Assembly (NCBI RefSeq): GCF_002259755.1
Contig: NZ_MWWY01000005.1
Location: 124,001 to 188,000, forward strand
Length of the DNA: 64,000 nucleotides
Origin: Bifidobacterium hapali
Lineage (GTDB): Bacteria > Actinomycetota > Actinomycetes > Actinomycetales > Bifidobacteriaceae
Direction: 5' to 3'
Shown here: one piece after another, positions 35,452 through 45,107 of the stretch
Layout: each line of letters opens with the position of its first letter
Position numbering within the stretch: the first letter of the stretch is position 1
Made by a program: the position numbers and the translations under genes
Notes under the pieces: model-generated
The model's input: only the letters and a program-made list of their open reading frames with translations
Told to the model about the DNA's origin: nothing
Databases searched by the model: none

Positions 35452-36495
35452 TTATGCGCGTACAGAAGCTTTTTCGATTAATGCACAATGGATCTGCGCT
35501 GGTACTGTTGCATCAAGTGGCGGCAGAGGTGTAGTTGTCTGCGGCATAACCAAGGTGTCAGGCACTCCGCCTTCGATGAGGGATACGAGTTTCATGGTTG
35601 CCCAATAGCCCATTTCGTAATGTGGCAGTTCAACGGTCGTTAATCGTGGGATCAATGTTTGTGCGAATATTTGATGGTTATCAACGCCGATTACTGACAC
35701 ATCTTTACCAATGATGAGGCCACGTCGCGCTGCACATTCGTACACGTACCATGCGCGCGCATCGTTAAAACAGAAGAATCCGTCTGGATGCTCGCGATCA
35801 AACAGATCACTTACTGCACGCAATGCAGTCTCGTCGTCATCAACGTTGACAACAAGCCGATCATCAAACTGAATATTGCCATTGTCAAGTGCTTGTCGGT
35901 ATCCAGCGAATCGTCCGTGTTGCGCGAATGTTGTGTCAGGCGCTCCAATATAAGCGATGCGACGACACCCAGCAGCAATGAGTCGAGCAGTTGCATCAAG
36001 TCCAATAGTGAACTCGTCCGGTTCTATGCTAGAAAAACGCCCTTGTTTGTCGGTAGCGTCCACCAGTACGAGTGGGTAGTCTACAAGCGCTTGTGGTACG
36101 TCGGTGTACTGATTAGACATCTTCGCATAGAGTACTCCGTCCACGCCATACCGTGCGAGCATTGCGATGCTATCCGCTTCGGCGCGTTGATTGTCGGCGT
36201 TGACGGTCAGCAGCATGTATCCAAGAGCGATCGCAGCTTCTTGTGCACCGAGAATAATACCGCCGGCGAACGGGGTAGTAGCAATATGTTCACTGACGAA
36301 ACCGAGAATACGAGTACGCCCAGTACGCAATGACCGTGCCAGCGGATTCGATATATAACCGAGGCGTTGTGCAGTGTCGCGCACTTGTGCTGCGGTTAGT
36401 CGGTTCACGCGTCCAGCGTCACGACCATTGAGTACCAGCGATACGGTGGAGATTGAGACACCGGTTGCGGTTGCAATGTCCTTCATTGTCGTCAT
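35452..36495 (-). CDS. LacI-family transcriptional regulator, probably of the fructosidase gene
   Basis: Sugar-responsive repressor of 347 residues. The N-terminal helix-turn-helix TMKDIATATGVSISTVSLVL is followed by the hinge region NPLARSLRTGRTRILGFV and a periplasmic-binding-protein-like effector domain (GVDGVLYAKM, GFFCFNDARAWYVY, VIGVDNHQIFAQ, LTTVELPHYEMG). It lies upstream of the GH32 gene on the same strand with palindromes between. The effector is probably sucrose, fructose or a derivative, inferred from the neighbour. Confidence 0.92.
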   Translation of the reverse strand: MTTMKDIATATGVSISTVSLVLNGRDAGRVNRLTAAQVRDTAQRLGYISNPLARSLRTGRTRILGFVSEHIATTPFAGGIILGAQEAAIALGYMLLTVNADNQRAEADSIAMLARYGVDGVLYAKMSNQYTDVPQALVDYPLVLVDATDKQGRFSSIEPDEFTIGLDATARLIAAGCRRIAYIGAPDTTFAQHGRFAGYRQALDNGNIQFDDRLVVNVDDDETALRAVSDLFDREHPDGFFCFNDARAWYVYECAARRGLIIGKDVSVIGVDNHQIFAQTLIPRLTTVELPHYEMGYWATMKLVSLIEGGVPDTLVMPQTTTPLPPLDATVPAQIHCALIEKASVRA

Positions 36496-36561
36496 ATGTC
36501 ACACGATACACGCGAGATGAGCGTAACGGTGTTATGCACTAAAACGTGGTTGTTGCCCGCG

Positions 36562-36591
36562 TTGAGATTGCGGCGTATCTTTCCAGATAAT
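36562..36591 (+). promoter_or_regulatory. Candidate promoter of the UvrA-like gene
   Basis: TTGAGA (36562-36567), 18-base spacer, GATAAT (36586-36591), about 200 bases before the chosen start. The region between 36592 and 36792 holds in-frame ATGs at 36652, 36736 and 36766 and nothing else I recognise. Confidence 0.5.
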
Positions 36592-36792
36592 GTATGTAGA
36601 TAGATGACTTTGTGATTAGGAAAGTCTTTTAATGCTAATTGCACTATCTGATTGAACAAAAGGACATCCAAAGGTGCTCCAAATAACTGCTGGTCGAATG
36701 TACCATTAAGTTACTTGACTGCAATCGTTCGATGCATGGCCAACCATACAATAAAGCAAGTAAGTATGGGCTACTGGGGAGAAGAGGTAGAA

Positions 36793-39345
36793 ATGGCGCG
36801 GGATGCGGCATCGGATACACAGCAAGCGCAACCAGAACAACAACTATCCCATTGCTCTCCACAAGCAATCCAAGTGCGCGGCGCACGCGTGCACAATCTC
36901 AAAAACATCAACATTGACATTCCACTCGGAGAGCTGGTTGGTATCGCAGGCGTATCTGGTTCAGGTAAAAGTTCGCTCGCACTTGGCGTACTCTATGCGG
37001 AAGGCTCCCGCCGCTATCTTGAAGCACTGTCAACTTATACTCGCCGTCGGCTCACGCAAGCAAGCCGCGCACAAGTAGATGACGTACGATATGTGCCGGC
37101 CGCATTGGCGTTGCACCAGCGGCCGGGCGTGCCATCTATTCGTTCAACGTTCGGCACGATGAGTGAACTGCTCAACAGCTTGCGTTTACTGTTCTCACGT
37201 TGTGCCACGCATGTGTGTCCGCAATGCGGTACTCGTCACGAACCGACGCTTGATGTCGCTGCGGGCCTGCCGCTTACCTGCCAGCAATGCGGCAAACAGT
37301 TTTATGCTCCCGGCGCGGAAGATCTCGCGTTCAACTCTGGTGGCGCGTGTCCAACCTGCTCTGGCACGGGCATTGTACGCGAAGTTAATCGTGCAGCACT
37401 CGTACTTGACGAGAGTAAATCCATTGATGACGGTGCGGTACTGCCGTGGGGCTCTCTCATGTGGGATCTTATGAAACAAGTGTGCGGCGCAATGGGCGTA
37501 CGCACGAACATACCATTTCGTAACTTAACGCCTCAAGAACGTGACATTGTGTTCAACGGTCCAGCTATCAAGAAACATATCTTGTATCGGCCGAAGAAAG
37601 GCGATGATTTCGCTGAACTGGACTTCACGTATTACAACGCCGTGTATACGGTTGAAAATGCGCTCGCGAAAGCCAAAGATGAGAAGGGACTTAAGCGTGT
37701 GGCTCGATTCTTGAAAGAATCATCATGCCATGATTGCAACGGCACTCGGCTTAATAAAACTGCACGTCAACCTCACATACTTGGCATTAATCTTGCGCAG
37801 GCGAGCGCGATGACACTCGATACTGCGGTATCTTGGGTGCGCGGCGTGCCGGATACGCTGCCGCACGATATGCGGCAAATGGCTACTAATATTGGCGAAT
37901 CATTCCTCGATACAGCGCGTCGACTGCTTGAACTTGGACTTGGCTACCTGTCCCTTGATCGTGCTGGCTCAACACTGTCGACAGGTGAGCGTCAACGTGT
38001 GCAATTGGCTCGTGCGGTTCGCAATCGTACGACTGGTGTGTTGTATGTGCTTGACGAACCGTCGATTGGTTTGCATCCAGCGAACGTCGAGGGGCTGCTT
38101 GGTGTGATGCATGATCTTGTTGCAGATGGCAATTCTGTGGTTGTTGTTGATCATGATGTGAACGTGCTTAAAGCTGCAGATCATCTTATCGAGATGGGAC
38201 CGGTTGCCGGTGCAAATGGCGGTCATGTGATTGCGCAGGGCAGTGTACGGGACGTCTCAAGCAATCAGCACAGTCGTATCGCACCGTTCTTGTCGGCGGA
38301 CGGTCAAACGCGTATTCGATCGCGCGTTGCGCAAAGCAGTATGTTTGCGCTTGGTCGTATTCATCTTGAATCTGGTCAACTCCATACGGTTCATCCGCTC
38401 AGTGTTGATATACCGCGTGGCCGTTTGGTTGCGGTCACTGGTCCGTCTGGTTCGGGTAAAACTACGCTGGTATTAGAAACGCTTATTCCTGCGCTGAAAG
38501 CTCAGGCTGCTGGAGAACCGCTGCCTGCGCATGTGCACAGTATTGATGCTGATGGTATTGTGCGTGCGAATCTGATTGATGCTACGCCGATCGGTGCGAA
38601 TGTGCGCTCTACTGTTGCCACATATTGCGGCGTGCATGATGAGTTACGTCGCGCATTCGCGCGTAGTGATGAAGCCAAAGCGGCGGGTCGTAAAGCTGGC
38701 GATTTCTCCTACAATACTGGCAAACTGCGTTGTCCTACTTGTGATGGCACGGGAACGATTTCACTTGACGTACAGTTTTTGCCTGATGTGACGATCGCTT
38801 GTCCGGATTGTCGTGGCGGACGGTATGCGAGTGAAGCGAATTGTATTCACTGGATTGCTCAAGATGGTCGCGCGTTCACGTTGCCGCAGATGATGGCGAT
38901 GAGCATAGATGAAGCGTTAGCAGTGAGCACGAACTTGCGGCGCGCGCACAGTGAACTAGAGACGTTGCATGATCTTGGTTTGGGATATCTCACGTTGGGG
39001 GAGCCGACTCCATCACTGTCGGGTGGGGAAGCGCAGCGACTCAAACTCTCCAGTGAGATGGGTCGCACGCAGTTGGATGCGGTGTTTGTGTTCGATGAGC
39101 CGACTATTGGATTGCATCCGCTTGACGTGCGCGTACTACTTGGCGTGTTTGATCGGCTGGTTTCGGCTGGTGCGACGGTAATCGTGATCGAACATGATCT
39201 TGACGTGATCGCTAATGCTGATTGGATTATCGACTTGGGACCGGGTGGAGGCGAGCGTGGTGGTCGTATTGTCGCTACTGGTACGCCTGAACAGATCGCT
39301 GCTGAACCGGAGAGCTTGACTGGACAGTACTTGTCGGTGCATTAA
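36793..39345 (+). CDS. UvrA-like ABC ATPase, UvrA2 type
   Basis: Paralog of the nucleotide-excision damage sensor UvrA, 850 residues from ATG 36793 (RBS GAAGAGG). It has two ABC modules, with Walker A GVSGSGKSS (N-terminal) and GPSGSGKTT (about 595), signatures LSTGERQRVQLAR and LSGGEAQRLKL, and zinc-finger cysteine pairs CPQCG...CQQCG, CPTCSGTG, and CPTCDGTG...CPDCRGG. It is about 100 residues shorter than canonical UvrA, and the stretch after the first Walker A is reduced, where UvrA binds UvrB. Such UvrA2 proteins are linked to tolerance of DNA-binding drugs; function here is inference. Confidence 0.88.
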   Translation: MARDAASDTQQAQPEQQLSHCSPQAIQVRGARVHNLKNINIDIPLGELVGIAGVSGSGKSSLALGVLYAEGSRRYLEALSTYTRRRLTQASRAQVDDVRYVPAALALHQRPGVPSIRSTFGTMSELLNSLRLLFSRCATHVCPQCGTRHEPTLDVAAGLPLTCQQCGKQFYAPGAEDLAFNSGGACPTCSGTGIVREVNRAALVLDESKSIDDGAVLPWGSLMWDLMKQVCGAMGVRTNIPFRNLTPQERDIVFNGPAIKKHILYRPKKGDDFAELDFTYYNAVYTVENALAKAKDEKGLKRVARFLKESSCHDCNGTRLNKTARQPHILGINLAQASAMTLDTAVSWVRGVPDTLPHDMRQMATNIGESFLDTARRLLELGLGYLSLDRAGSTLSTGERQRVQLARAVRNRTTGVLYVLDEPSIGLHPANVEGLLGVMHDLVADGNSVVVVDHDVNVLKAADHLIEMGPVAGANGGHVIAQGSVRDVSSNQHSRIAPFLSADGQTRIRSRVAQSSMFALGRIHLESGQLHTVHPLSVDIPRGRLVAVTGPSGSGKTTLVLETLIPALKAQAAGEPLPAHVHSIDADGIVRANLIDATPIGANVRSTVATYCGVHDELRRAFARSDEAKAAGRKAGDFSYNTGKLRCPTCDGTGTISLDVQFLPDVTIACPDCRGGRYASEANCIHWIAQDGRAFTLPQMMAMSIDEALAVSTNLRRAHSELETLHDLGLGYLTLGEPTPSLSGGEAQRLKLSSEMGRTQLDAVFVFDEPTIGLHPLDVRVLLGVFDRLVSAGATVIVIEHDLDVIANADWIIDLGPGGGERGGRIVATGTPEQIAAEPESLTGQYLSVH

Positions 39346-39513
39346 GCGGAAAACGTTGGAAGTGCAAGGAACGTATACGAGCGTATGTAAGGCACGTATA
39401 GTTTACGCAGTCTGCAACTACGCTACGCTCGAAACCGTGAGGTAAGTTCGACCTGAACTACTAGACTAGTGACAGTTTGAGCATTGAATTTGAGGAATGA
39501 GGGAAACGGATTC

Positions 39514-41160
39514 ATGTCATACGAGCATCCGAACCGGAATAACGAGACTATTCGTGACGTTGAACGCAACATTATGTCGCGTCCGCCGGAGCATAACACG
39601 ACCAACATGGACCTCGACCGGATGACGCTCATTCTTGACCTGTTCGGCCATCCTGAAGAGTCGTTCCGTGTCATCCACGTTACTGGTACAAATGGCAAGG
39701 GGTCTACTGCGCGCATGGCTGAAGCAATTTGCCGAGCGTACGGTATGCGCACTGGTTTGTACACGTCGCCGCATCTTGAACGTATTAACGAACGTATTGC
39801 CATTGACGGTCAGGAACTATCCGACGACGATTTCATTGATATTTGGGATCAAGTCAAAGATCTTGTTGACCTTGTGGACGCGAAAATGAACGAACAAGGT
39901 AAACCTCGCATGAGCTTCTTTGAAGTACTCACGGCAATGGCAATCTGGAAGTTTGCTGACGCTCCGGTTGACGTGGCGATTGTTGAAGTTGGCATGGGCG
40001 GCCGTTTGGACGCGACGAACGTGCTCAACGCTGATGCTGCGGTGATTGGGCCCGTCGATATGGATCACATGATGTGGCTTGGCGACACGGTCGAAAAGAT
40101 CGCTGCAGAAAAAGCTGGCATTATCAAGCCGGGTTGTACCGCGATTATCGGCGCCCAGCCACACGAAGAAGAAGTCATGCCTATTCTCGAAGAGGCGGCT
40201 CGCTGCAATCATGCCACGCTCGTACGTGACGGTTACGAGATGGAAGTTGTCTCACGCATGCCGGCTGTCGGTGGACAGGTTGCTACGTTATCGACGCCAT
40301 TAGGCACGTATACAGATGTACCGATTGCCAAGTTTGGAGAGCATCAGGCGCATAATGCGCTCGCCGCGCTTGCTGCTGCCGAAACGGTTATTCCAGTCTC
40401 CGGCGCACTAGACGGTGATCTTGTCGGCGAAGCGTTAAGCGGTGTGAAGATTCCAGGTCGTATTGAACAAGTGCGTACGTCGCCAACCATTATTATTGAC
40501 GGCGGCCATAACGTGAACGCGGCTGAATCGTTACGTGCAGCTATCGAAGAAAACTATGATTTCCAGCAGCTTGTTGGCGTTGTCGCGATGATGGGCGACA
40601 AGCAGGTCGAAGAATATCTCGGTGTGCTTGAACCGGTGTTGAACAAGATTGTGGTCACGGAAAATTCGTGGCGTGAGCGTGTCATGCCGGCTGAAGAACT
40701 GGAAAAAATTGCGGTGCGCGTATTTGGACGTGACCGTGTGATTCGCGAAGATTCTCTGCCTGATGCGATTCAAAAAGCTGTGGACATGGTTGACGTGGAA
40801 GATGAATTGGGTGTCGGCTACGGTCATGGTGTACTGATTTGCGGCAGTTTCGTCACGGCCGGCGATGCGCGTACCTTGCTTAAGGAGCGTATGAACACAG
40901 ATTTAGCGAAGCCGAAAGCTGAGCGTGTTGAACCTGACCTTGGAACTGGTCCAATCGTTCGCGAAGACAATGCGCGCGATACCGATGATGCAGCTGATCG
41001 TGATTTTGCAACGGATGCGAATCCTGATTTTGATCTGGACGATTTTGGTGATTTCGGACTGTCAAAGCTCGCGAAACAAGCTGCTGAAGACGACAATGCT
41101 GCGGATGCCGAAAATAAGAACGCTGACGATACGGACGCTGCTGACTCTTCATCCAAGTAG
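39514..41160 (+). CDS. folC: Folylpolyglutamate / dihydrofolate synthase with acidic tail
   Basis: ATP-dependent ligase of the Mur superfamily that adds glutamate to folates, and possibly to dihydropteroate. The product has 548 residues. P-loop HVTGTNGKGSTARM (about 55-68), YTSPHLERINERI, EVGMGGRLDATN and the C-terminal domain IIDGGHNVNAA are clear. The last 80 residues are a very acidic Asp/Ala-rich tail absent from ordinary FolC proteins. ATG 39514 follows GAGGGA. smc begins 29 bases downstream and is probably cotranscribed. Confidence 0.93.
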   Translation: MSYEHPNRNNETIRDVERNIMSRPPEHNTTNMDLDRMTLILDLFGHPEESFRVIHVTGTNGKGSTARMAEAICRAYGMRTGLYTSPHLERINERIAIDGQELSDDDFIDIWDQVKDLVDLVDAKMNEQGKPRMSFFEVLTAMAIWKFADAPVDVAIVEVGMGGRLDATNVLNADAAVIGPVDMDHMMWLGDTVEKIAAEKAGIIKPGCTAIIGAQPHEEEVMPILEEAARCNHATLVRDGYEMEVVSRMPAVGGQVATLSTPLGTYTDVPIAKFGEHQAHNALAALAAAETVIPVSGALDGDLVGEALSGVKIPGRIEQVRTSPTIIIDGGHNVNAAESLRAAIEENYDFQQLVGVVAMMGDKQVEEYLGVLEPVLNKIVVTENSWRERVMPAEELEKIAVRVFGRDRVIREDSLPDAIQKAVDMVDVEDELGVGYGHGVLICGSFVTAGDARTLLKERMNTDLAKPKAERVEPDLGTGPIVREDNARDTDDAADRDFATDANPDFDLDDFGDFGLSKLAKQAAEDDNAADAENKNADDTDAADSSSK

Positions 41161-41189
41161 ACCACACCATCTGTTGAGCCAACCACGAT

Positions 41190-44100
41190 ATGTATCTTAA
41201 GGAACTCACACTTAAAGGATTTAAATCATTCGCTTCGCCCACCACGTTGCGCTTTGAACCCGGTATTACGGCTGTCGTCGGACCAAACGGTTCCGGCAAG
41301 TCGAATATCGTCGACGCGCTAACGTGGGTGATGGGCGAGCAAGGTGCGAAGAACCTGCGCGGTACCTCAATGGAGGACGTGATTTTCGCGGGCACATCAT
41401 CGCGTCCGCCGCTCGGACGCGCGCAAGTGTCGCTCACTATCGACAACACTGATCACGCGCTTGACATTGATTATACGGAAGTAACCATCTCGCGTACCAT
41501 CTTCCGCAATGGTGGTTCTGAGTATGCGATCAACGGCACATCTTGCCGACTGCTCGATATTCAAGAACTGTTAAGTGATACTGGTCTCGGCCAACAGATG
41601 CATGTCATCGTCGGTCAGGGACGACTTGACGCTATTCTCAAAGCTGACCCGAGCGGCCATCGCGCGTTTATCGAAGAAGCTGCTGGCATTCTCAAACATC
41701 GCAAACGCAAAGAACGCGCACTACGTAAGCTCGCCAATACGGAAGCGAACTTGTCTCGGCTGGACGATCTACTTGGGGAAATTCGTCGTCAACTCGGCCC
41801 ACTCGGTCGTCAAGCGCGCGTCTCTCGCCGAGCAGATGGTATTCAAGTTACTTTGCGTGACGCTCGTTCGCGTATTCTCGCTGACGACGCTCACCAGTCA
41901 GCCAGCGAACGTGAACGTGTACGCACTGAACTGACTGAAGTTCGCACGCAGCTGGGAACCACACGTCAGCAGCTCGCGCATCTCAAAGTACGCATCGAAC
42001 AAGTTGAGTCGATGACATCCGCAACGTCACCTGCGATTGCACAAGCGAATCAACAGTGGCATGAGCTGTCACGTATTCACGAACGGTTGCAGTCACTGGC
42101 ATCCGTGGCTGATGAACGTGCGCGATCGCTTGATGAGCGTATCGTCACCAATCTCGGTGAAGACCCAGCGTTGCTAACTAGTCGCGCAAACGAACTCGAC
42201 GCGCAGCATACGCAGCAACAACAAGTAGCGCAAGAAGCGCGACTCGCGTTCGACAAAGCTACCGAGTATCGTGCAGATCACGAGAAGCGTCTTGCATCAG
42301 TGCGTCAAACATTGACTGAGTTGCGTCGTACAGCACAGCAACGGGAAACGAGAATCGCGAATCTACGCGAAATGATCGCGCGAGAAGAGTCAGCTGTACA
42401 ACTTGCTGCAACGCGAAGCAATGATTTCACCGTACAGCGTGACGAATTAGTACATCGGCATGATGCGGCGGTTCGTCAACGCGACGAGCTGGAACGAACG
42501 ATGCACGATGATGAAGCTGATGATGCAACGAGCGCGTTAGATGAAGCACGCCGCACATTGTCCGCCGCACAGGATGCACTCAACGAAGTACAAGATCAGC
42601 AGCGTGAGCTTAATGCGAAAATCATTTCACTGACGGCCAAAGCTGATGCGTTACGAGACACGTTAGACAGTCGCAATGCAACTGGAGCGCTCGAACGGGA
42701 CTCCGGCGTGGATGTACTTGCTCGGCTCTCTGACTGCATTCACATTGAAGACGGTTGGGAAGAAGCTATTGCGCATGCGCTTGGCGCGTTTTCGGGCGCA
42801 CTCGTTGTGGCACAACGGTCGAATATGTTGCATGCGCTCGAACGAGCGCGTGAAGACAAGCTTGGCCGAGCTGTAGTACTCACGCCGAGCACTGATGACC
42901 AGTACGATATTGCAGATGACAGCGGCAGTGTGCGTTGCGCGGCATCGCTGGTAACTGCAAATTCGGCTGCATCAGATCAGACACTGGCTGATGGTGTGGT
43001 GCGCGCAGTTCGCTCGTTACTTGCGGATGTGGCAGTCGCTGAAACATTGGAACAAGCGGATGCGATTATCTCGACGTGTGCGGCAGATGATCAGCCGGAT
43101 CAACATAAGGACGGTAGGGTAGTGCCGTCTCGATTCAGGGTTGTCGTTACGCAAGCTGGTGAAATCATTACTGCAGTGGGCGGAGCAGGTGGTTCTTCGT
43201 CCTCGCATAGTGATCTTGCACTCGTTGCGCGACGTGACAAAGCACTCGCACGAGTCAACGAACTGCGCCAACAACTTGCCGCACTTGACACGAAAGTTGA
43301 GCAAGCTCGTGCTCAACGCGATCGCGCACGGCTCGCTGTCGATCACGCTGCAACCGCGCGTGCCGAAGCTCGACTTGCTGCCAAACAGCAACAGCAGATG
43401 CTCAACACTACTCATGATCGCATCGCCGATCTTGAACGGCAAATACGCGCATTTAATAACAAGATTGCCGCAAGTGATGAATCGCGCGACGATCATCAGC
43501 TCAAAGTTGATGATCTCAATCGTGCGCTCGCTGCCGCGCAAGCTGGCGATGGTCCAGAAGATGACGCTGACGAATTAACCGCGCACGAACACGAACTGGA
43601 ACAGGCGTTGACCTCGGCTCGTGAGCAAGAGATGACTGCGAAAATCGCTTGGAATGATGCTAATCGTAAGAGCGATTCACTCGAACGACAAGTCGGATTG
43701 TTACGTGACCAAGCGCAAGAAGCTGCTACACGTCGAGCGCGACTGACTGCGGAAAATGACAAGCGCCGCGAGCAGGCGGCACATATTCGACAAGTTGCTG
43801 CGCATGCGCGAGCGGTAGCGGAACTTGTCAATCAGTCGATTACTGATGTTGCCGCACATCGTGACGAATTGCAGCAAACCGCATCCAGCCATGACGAAGA
43901 ATTAAAAACCTTGCGCGCGCAACGCGATGAGCTTGAACCAGTCGTTAACGATCTCGATAAGCGTGAGCATACGCTCGATGTGACTAGAGAGCGACTCGCC
44001 ACCGAATACGGGCAGACTAGTCAAAAGATTGCAGACGAACTGGGCGTGAGTGTGGACGAGCTTATCCGTGAGTTCGGGCCTGATCAACCGGTGCCAGTAT

Positions 44101-44876
44101 TGGACGATAATGGACTGCCAGTACCGATTGAGGGTGACGTTGACACTGACGTTGCTGATGGCTCTGCTATCGAGACAGGTGACGATAGCCACGAACCGCA
44201 ATATCGTACAGTCCCATACGTGCGCAGCGAACAGATCGTACGATACGAGAAAGCGAAACGCGACCTATCAGCGCTCGGCAAAGTTAACCCGCTCGCTGCG
44301 GAAGAATACGATGCATTACAAACGCGCAACCAGTATTTGCACGATCAACGTGATGACGTGGCACATTCGCGCGATGATCTCATGCAGCTAGTTCATGATT
44401 TGGATGCGACTATGGTTGACGTGTTCCGCCGCGCATTCGACGATACGGCTACCGCATTCGAGCAAGTGTTCGCCACGCTGTTCCCGGGTGGTACTGGTCG
44501 GCTGCGTTTGGAAAATCCAGATGATCTGTTGACAACTGGCGTGATCGTCGAAGCATCACCAGCTGGTAAGCGAGTCAAACAGTTGAGCTTATTATCTGGC
44601 GGCGAGCGATCATTAACTGCGCTCGCATTACTGTTTGCGATTTTTACCGCTCGGCCAAGCCCGTTCTATGTTATGGATGAGGTTGAAGCCGCGCTTGACG
44701 ACGTGAATTTAACCCGTTTGATCAATGCGTTACGTCAACTGCGTGAGCATGCGCAGCTAATTATTATCACGCATCAGCAACGCACCATGAGTATTGCTGA
44801 CGCGCTATACGGTGTAACCATGCGTGCCGATGGTGTGACTGCCGTAGTGAGCCAGCGACTTGTTAATCGTTCCTAG
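41190..44876 (+). CDS. smc: Chromosome segregation ATPase SMC
   Basis: Core of the bacterial condensin complex; compacts and separates chromosomes with ScpA and ScpB. The product has 1228 residues. Walker A GPNGSGKSNIVDALTW (31-46) opens the N-terminal head; long coiled coils surround a hinge at about 500-650 (VLARLSDCIHIEDGWEEAIA, AVGGAGGSSS). The C-terminal head has the signature LSLLSGGERSLTALAL (about 1130) and Walker B FYVMDEVEAALDD (about 1160). Full length for the family. Its last 90 bases are partly duplicated 195 bases downstream, across a hairpin repeat element. Confidence 0.97.
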   Translation: MYLKELTLKGFKSFASPTTLRFEPGITAVVGPNGSGKSNIVDALTWVMGEQGAKNLRGTSMEDVIFAGTSSRPPLGRAQVSLTIDNTDHALDIDYTEVTISRTIFRNGGSEYAINGTSCRLLDIQELLSDTGLGQQMHVIVGQGRLDAILKADPSGHRAFIEEAAGILKHRKRKERALRKLANTEANLSRLDDLLGEIRRQLGPLGRQARVSRRADGIQVTLRDARSRILADDAHQSASERERVRTELTEVRTQLGTTRQQLAHLKVRIEQVESMTSATSPAIAQANQQWHELSRIHERLQSLASVADERARSLDERIVTNLGEDPALLTSRANELDAQHTQQQQVAQEARLAFDKATEYRADHEKRLASVRQTLTELRRTAQQRETRIANLREMIAREESAVQLAATRSNDFTVQRDELVHRHDAAVRQRDELERTMHDDEADDATSALDEARRTLSAAQDALNEVQDQQRELNAKIISLTAKADALRDTLDSRNATGALERDSGVDVLARLSDCIHIEDGWEEAIAHALGAFSGALVVAQRSNMLHALERAREDKLGRAVVLTPSTDDQYDIADDSGSVRCAASLVTANSAASDQTLADGVVRAVRSLLADVAVAETLEQADAIISTCAADDQPDQHKDGRVVPSRFRVVVTQAGEIITAVGGAGGSSSSHSDLALVARRDKALARVNELRQQLAALDTKVEQARAQRDRARLAVDHAATARAEARLAAKQQQQMLNTTHDRIADLERQIRAFNNKIAASDESRDDHQLKVDDLNRALAAAQAGDGPEDDADELTAHEHELEQALTSAREQEMTAKIAWNDANRKSDSLERQVGLLRDQAQEAATRRARLTAENDKRREQAAHIRQVAAHARAVAELVNQSITDVAAHRDELQQTASSHDEELKTLRAQRDELEPVVNDLDKREHTLDVTRERLATEYGQTSQKIADELGVSVDELIREFGPDQPVPVLDDNGLPVPIEGDVDTDVADGSAIETGDDSHEPQYRTVPYVRSEQIVRYEKAKRDLSALGKVNPLAAEEYDALQTRNQYLHDQRDDVAHSRDDLMQLVHDLDATMVDVFRRAFDDTATAFEQVFATLFPGGTGRLRLENPDDLLTTGVIVEASPAGKRVKQLSLLSGGERSLTALALLFAIFTARPSPFYVMDEVEAALDDVNLTRLINALRQLREHAQLIIITHQQRTMSIADALYGVTMRADGVTAVVSQRLVNRS

Positions 44877-44914
44877 CTTTTGCGCTGCTGATGCGCTTCG
44901 CGGGTCGCTAAGCG

Positions 44915-44970
44915 CGCCCGCTCACTTCGCCTACGGACAGTCCACTGGACTGTCCGCTTCACGGCTCAGC
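44915..44970 (+). repeat. Hairpin repeat family member B
   Basis: Flanks GCCCGCTCACTTCGCCTA and TCACGGCTCAGC enclose the palindrome GGACAGTCCA-C-TGGACTGTCC (44935-44955). The flanks match elements A, C and D. It lies 38 bases after the smc stop and directly before a decayed copy of the smc 3' end. Confidence 0.8.
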
Positions 44971-45047
44971 AGCAGCGCACCATGAGTATTGCTGACGCGC
45001 TATACAACCATGCGTGCCGATGGTGTAACCGCCGTAGTGAGCCAGCG
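44970..45047 (+). pseudogene. Duplicated fragment of the smc 3' end
   Basis: 78 bases matching smc 44775-44857 (offset 195), starting CAGCAGCGCACCATGAG and ending GTGAGCCAGCG. Relative to smc it has a 5-base deletion after CTATAC, which shifts the frame, and a few substitutions. It cannot encode a functional product. The hairpin element B sits between original and copy. Confidence 0.8.
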
Positions 45048-45071
45048 CTTAAACGCAACCCAGTAAAGAAA

Positions 45072-45093
45072 GGCTCCCCTTGTCAGGGGAGCC
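45072..45093. terminator. Palindromic bidirectional terminator
   Basis: GGCTCCCCT-TGTC-AGGGGAGCC, a 9-bp perfect stem between the smc fragment and the convergent oppA gene. It is nearly identical to 18811-18834. Confidence 0.7.
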
Positions 45094-45107
45094 AAGACCG
45101 GTATGAA

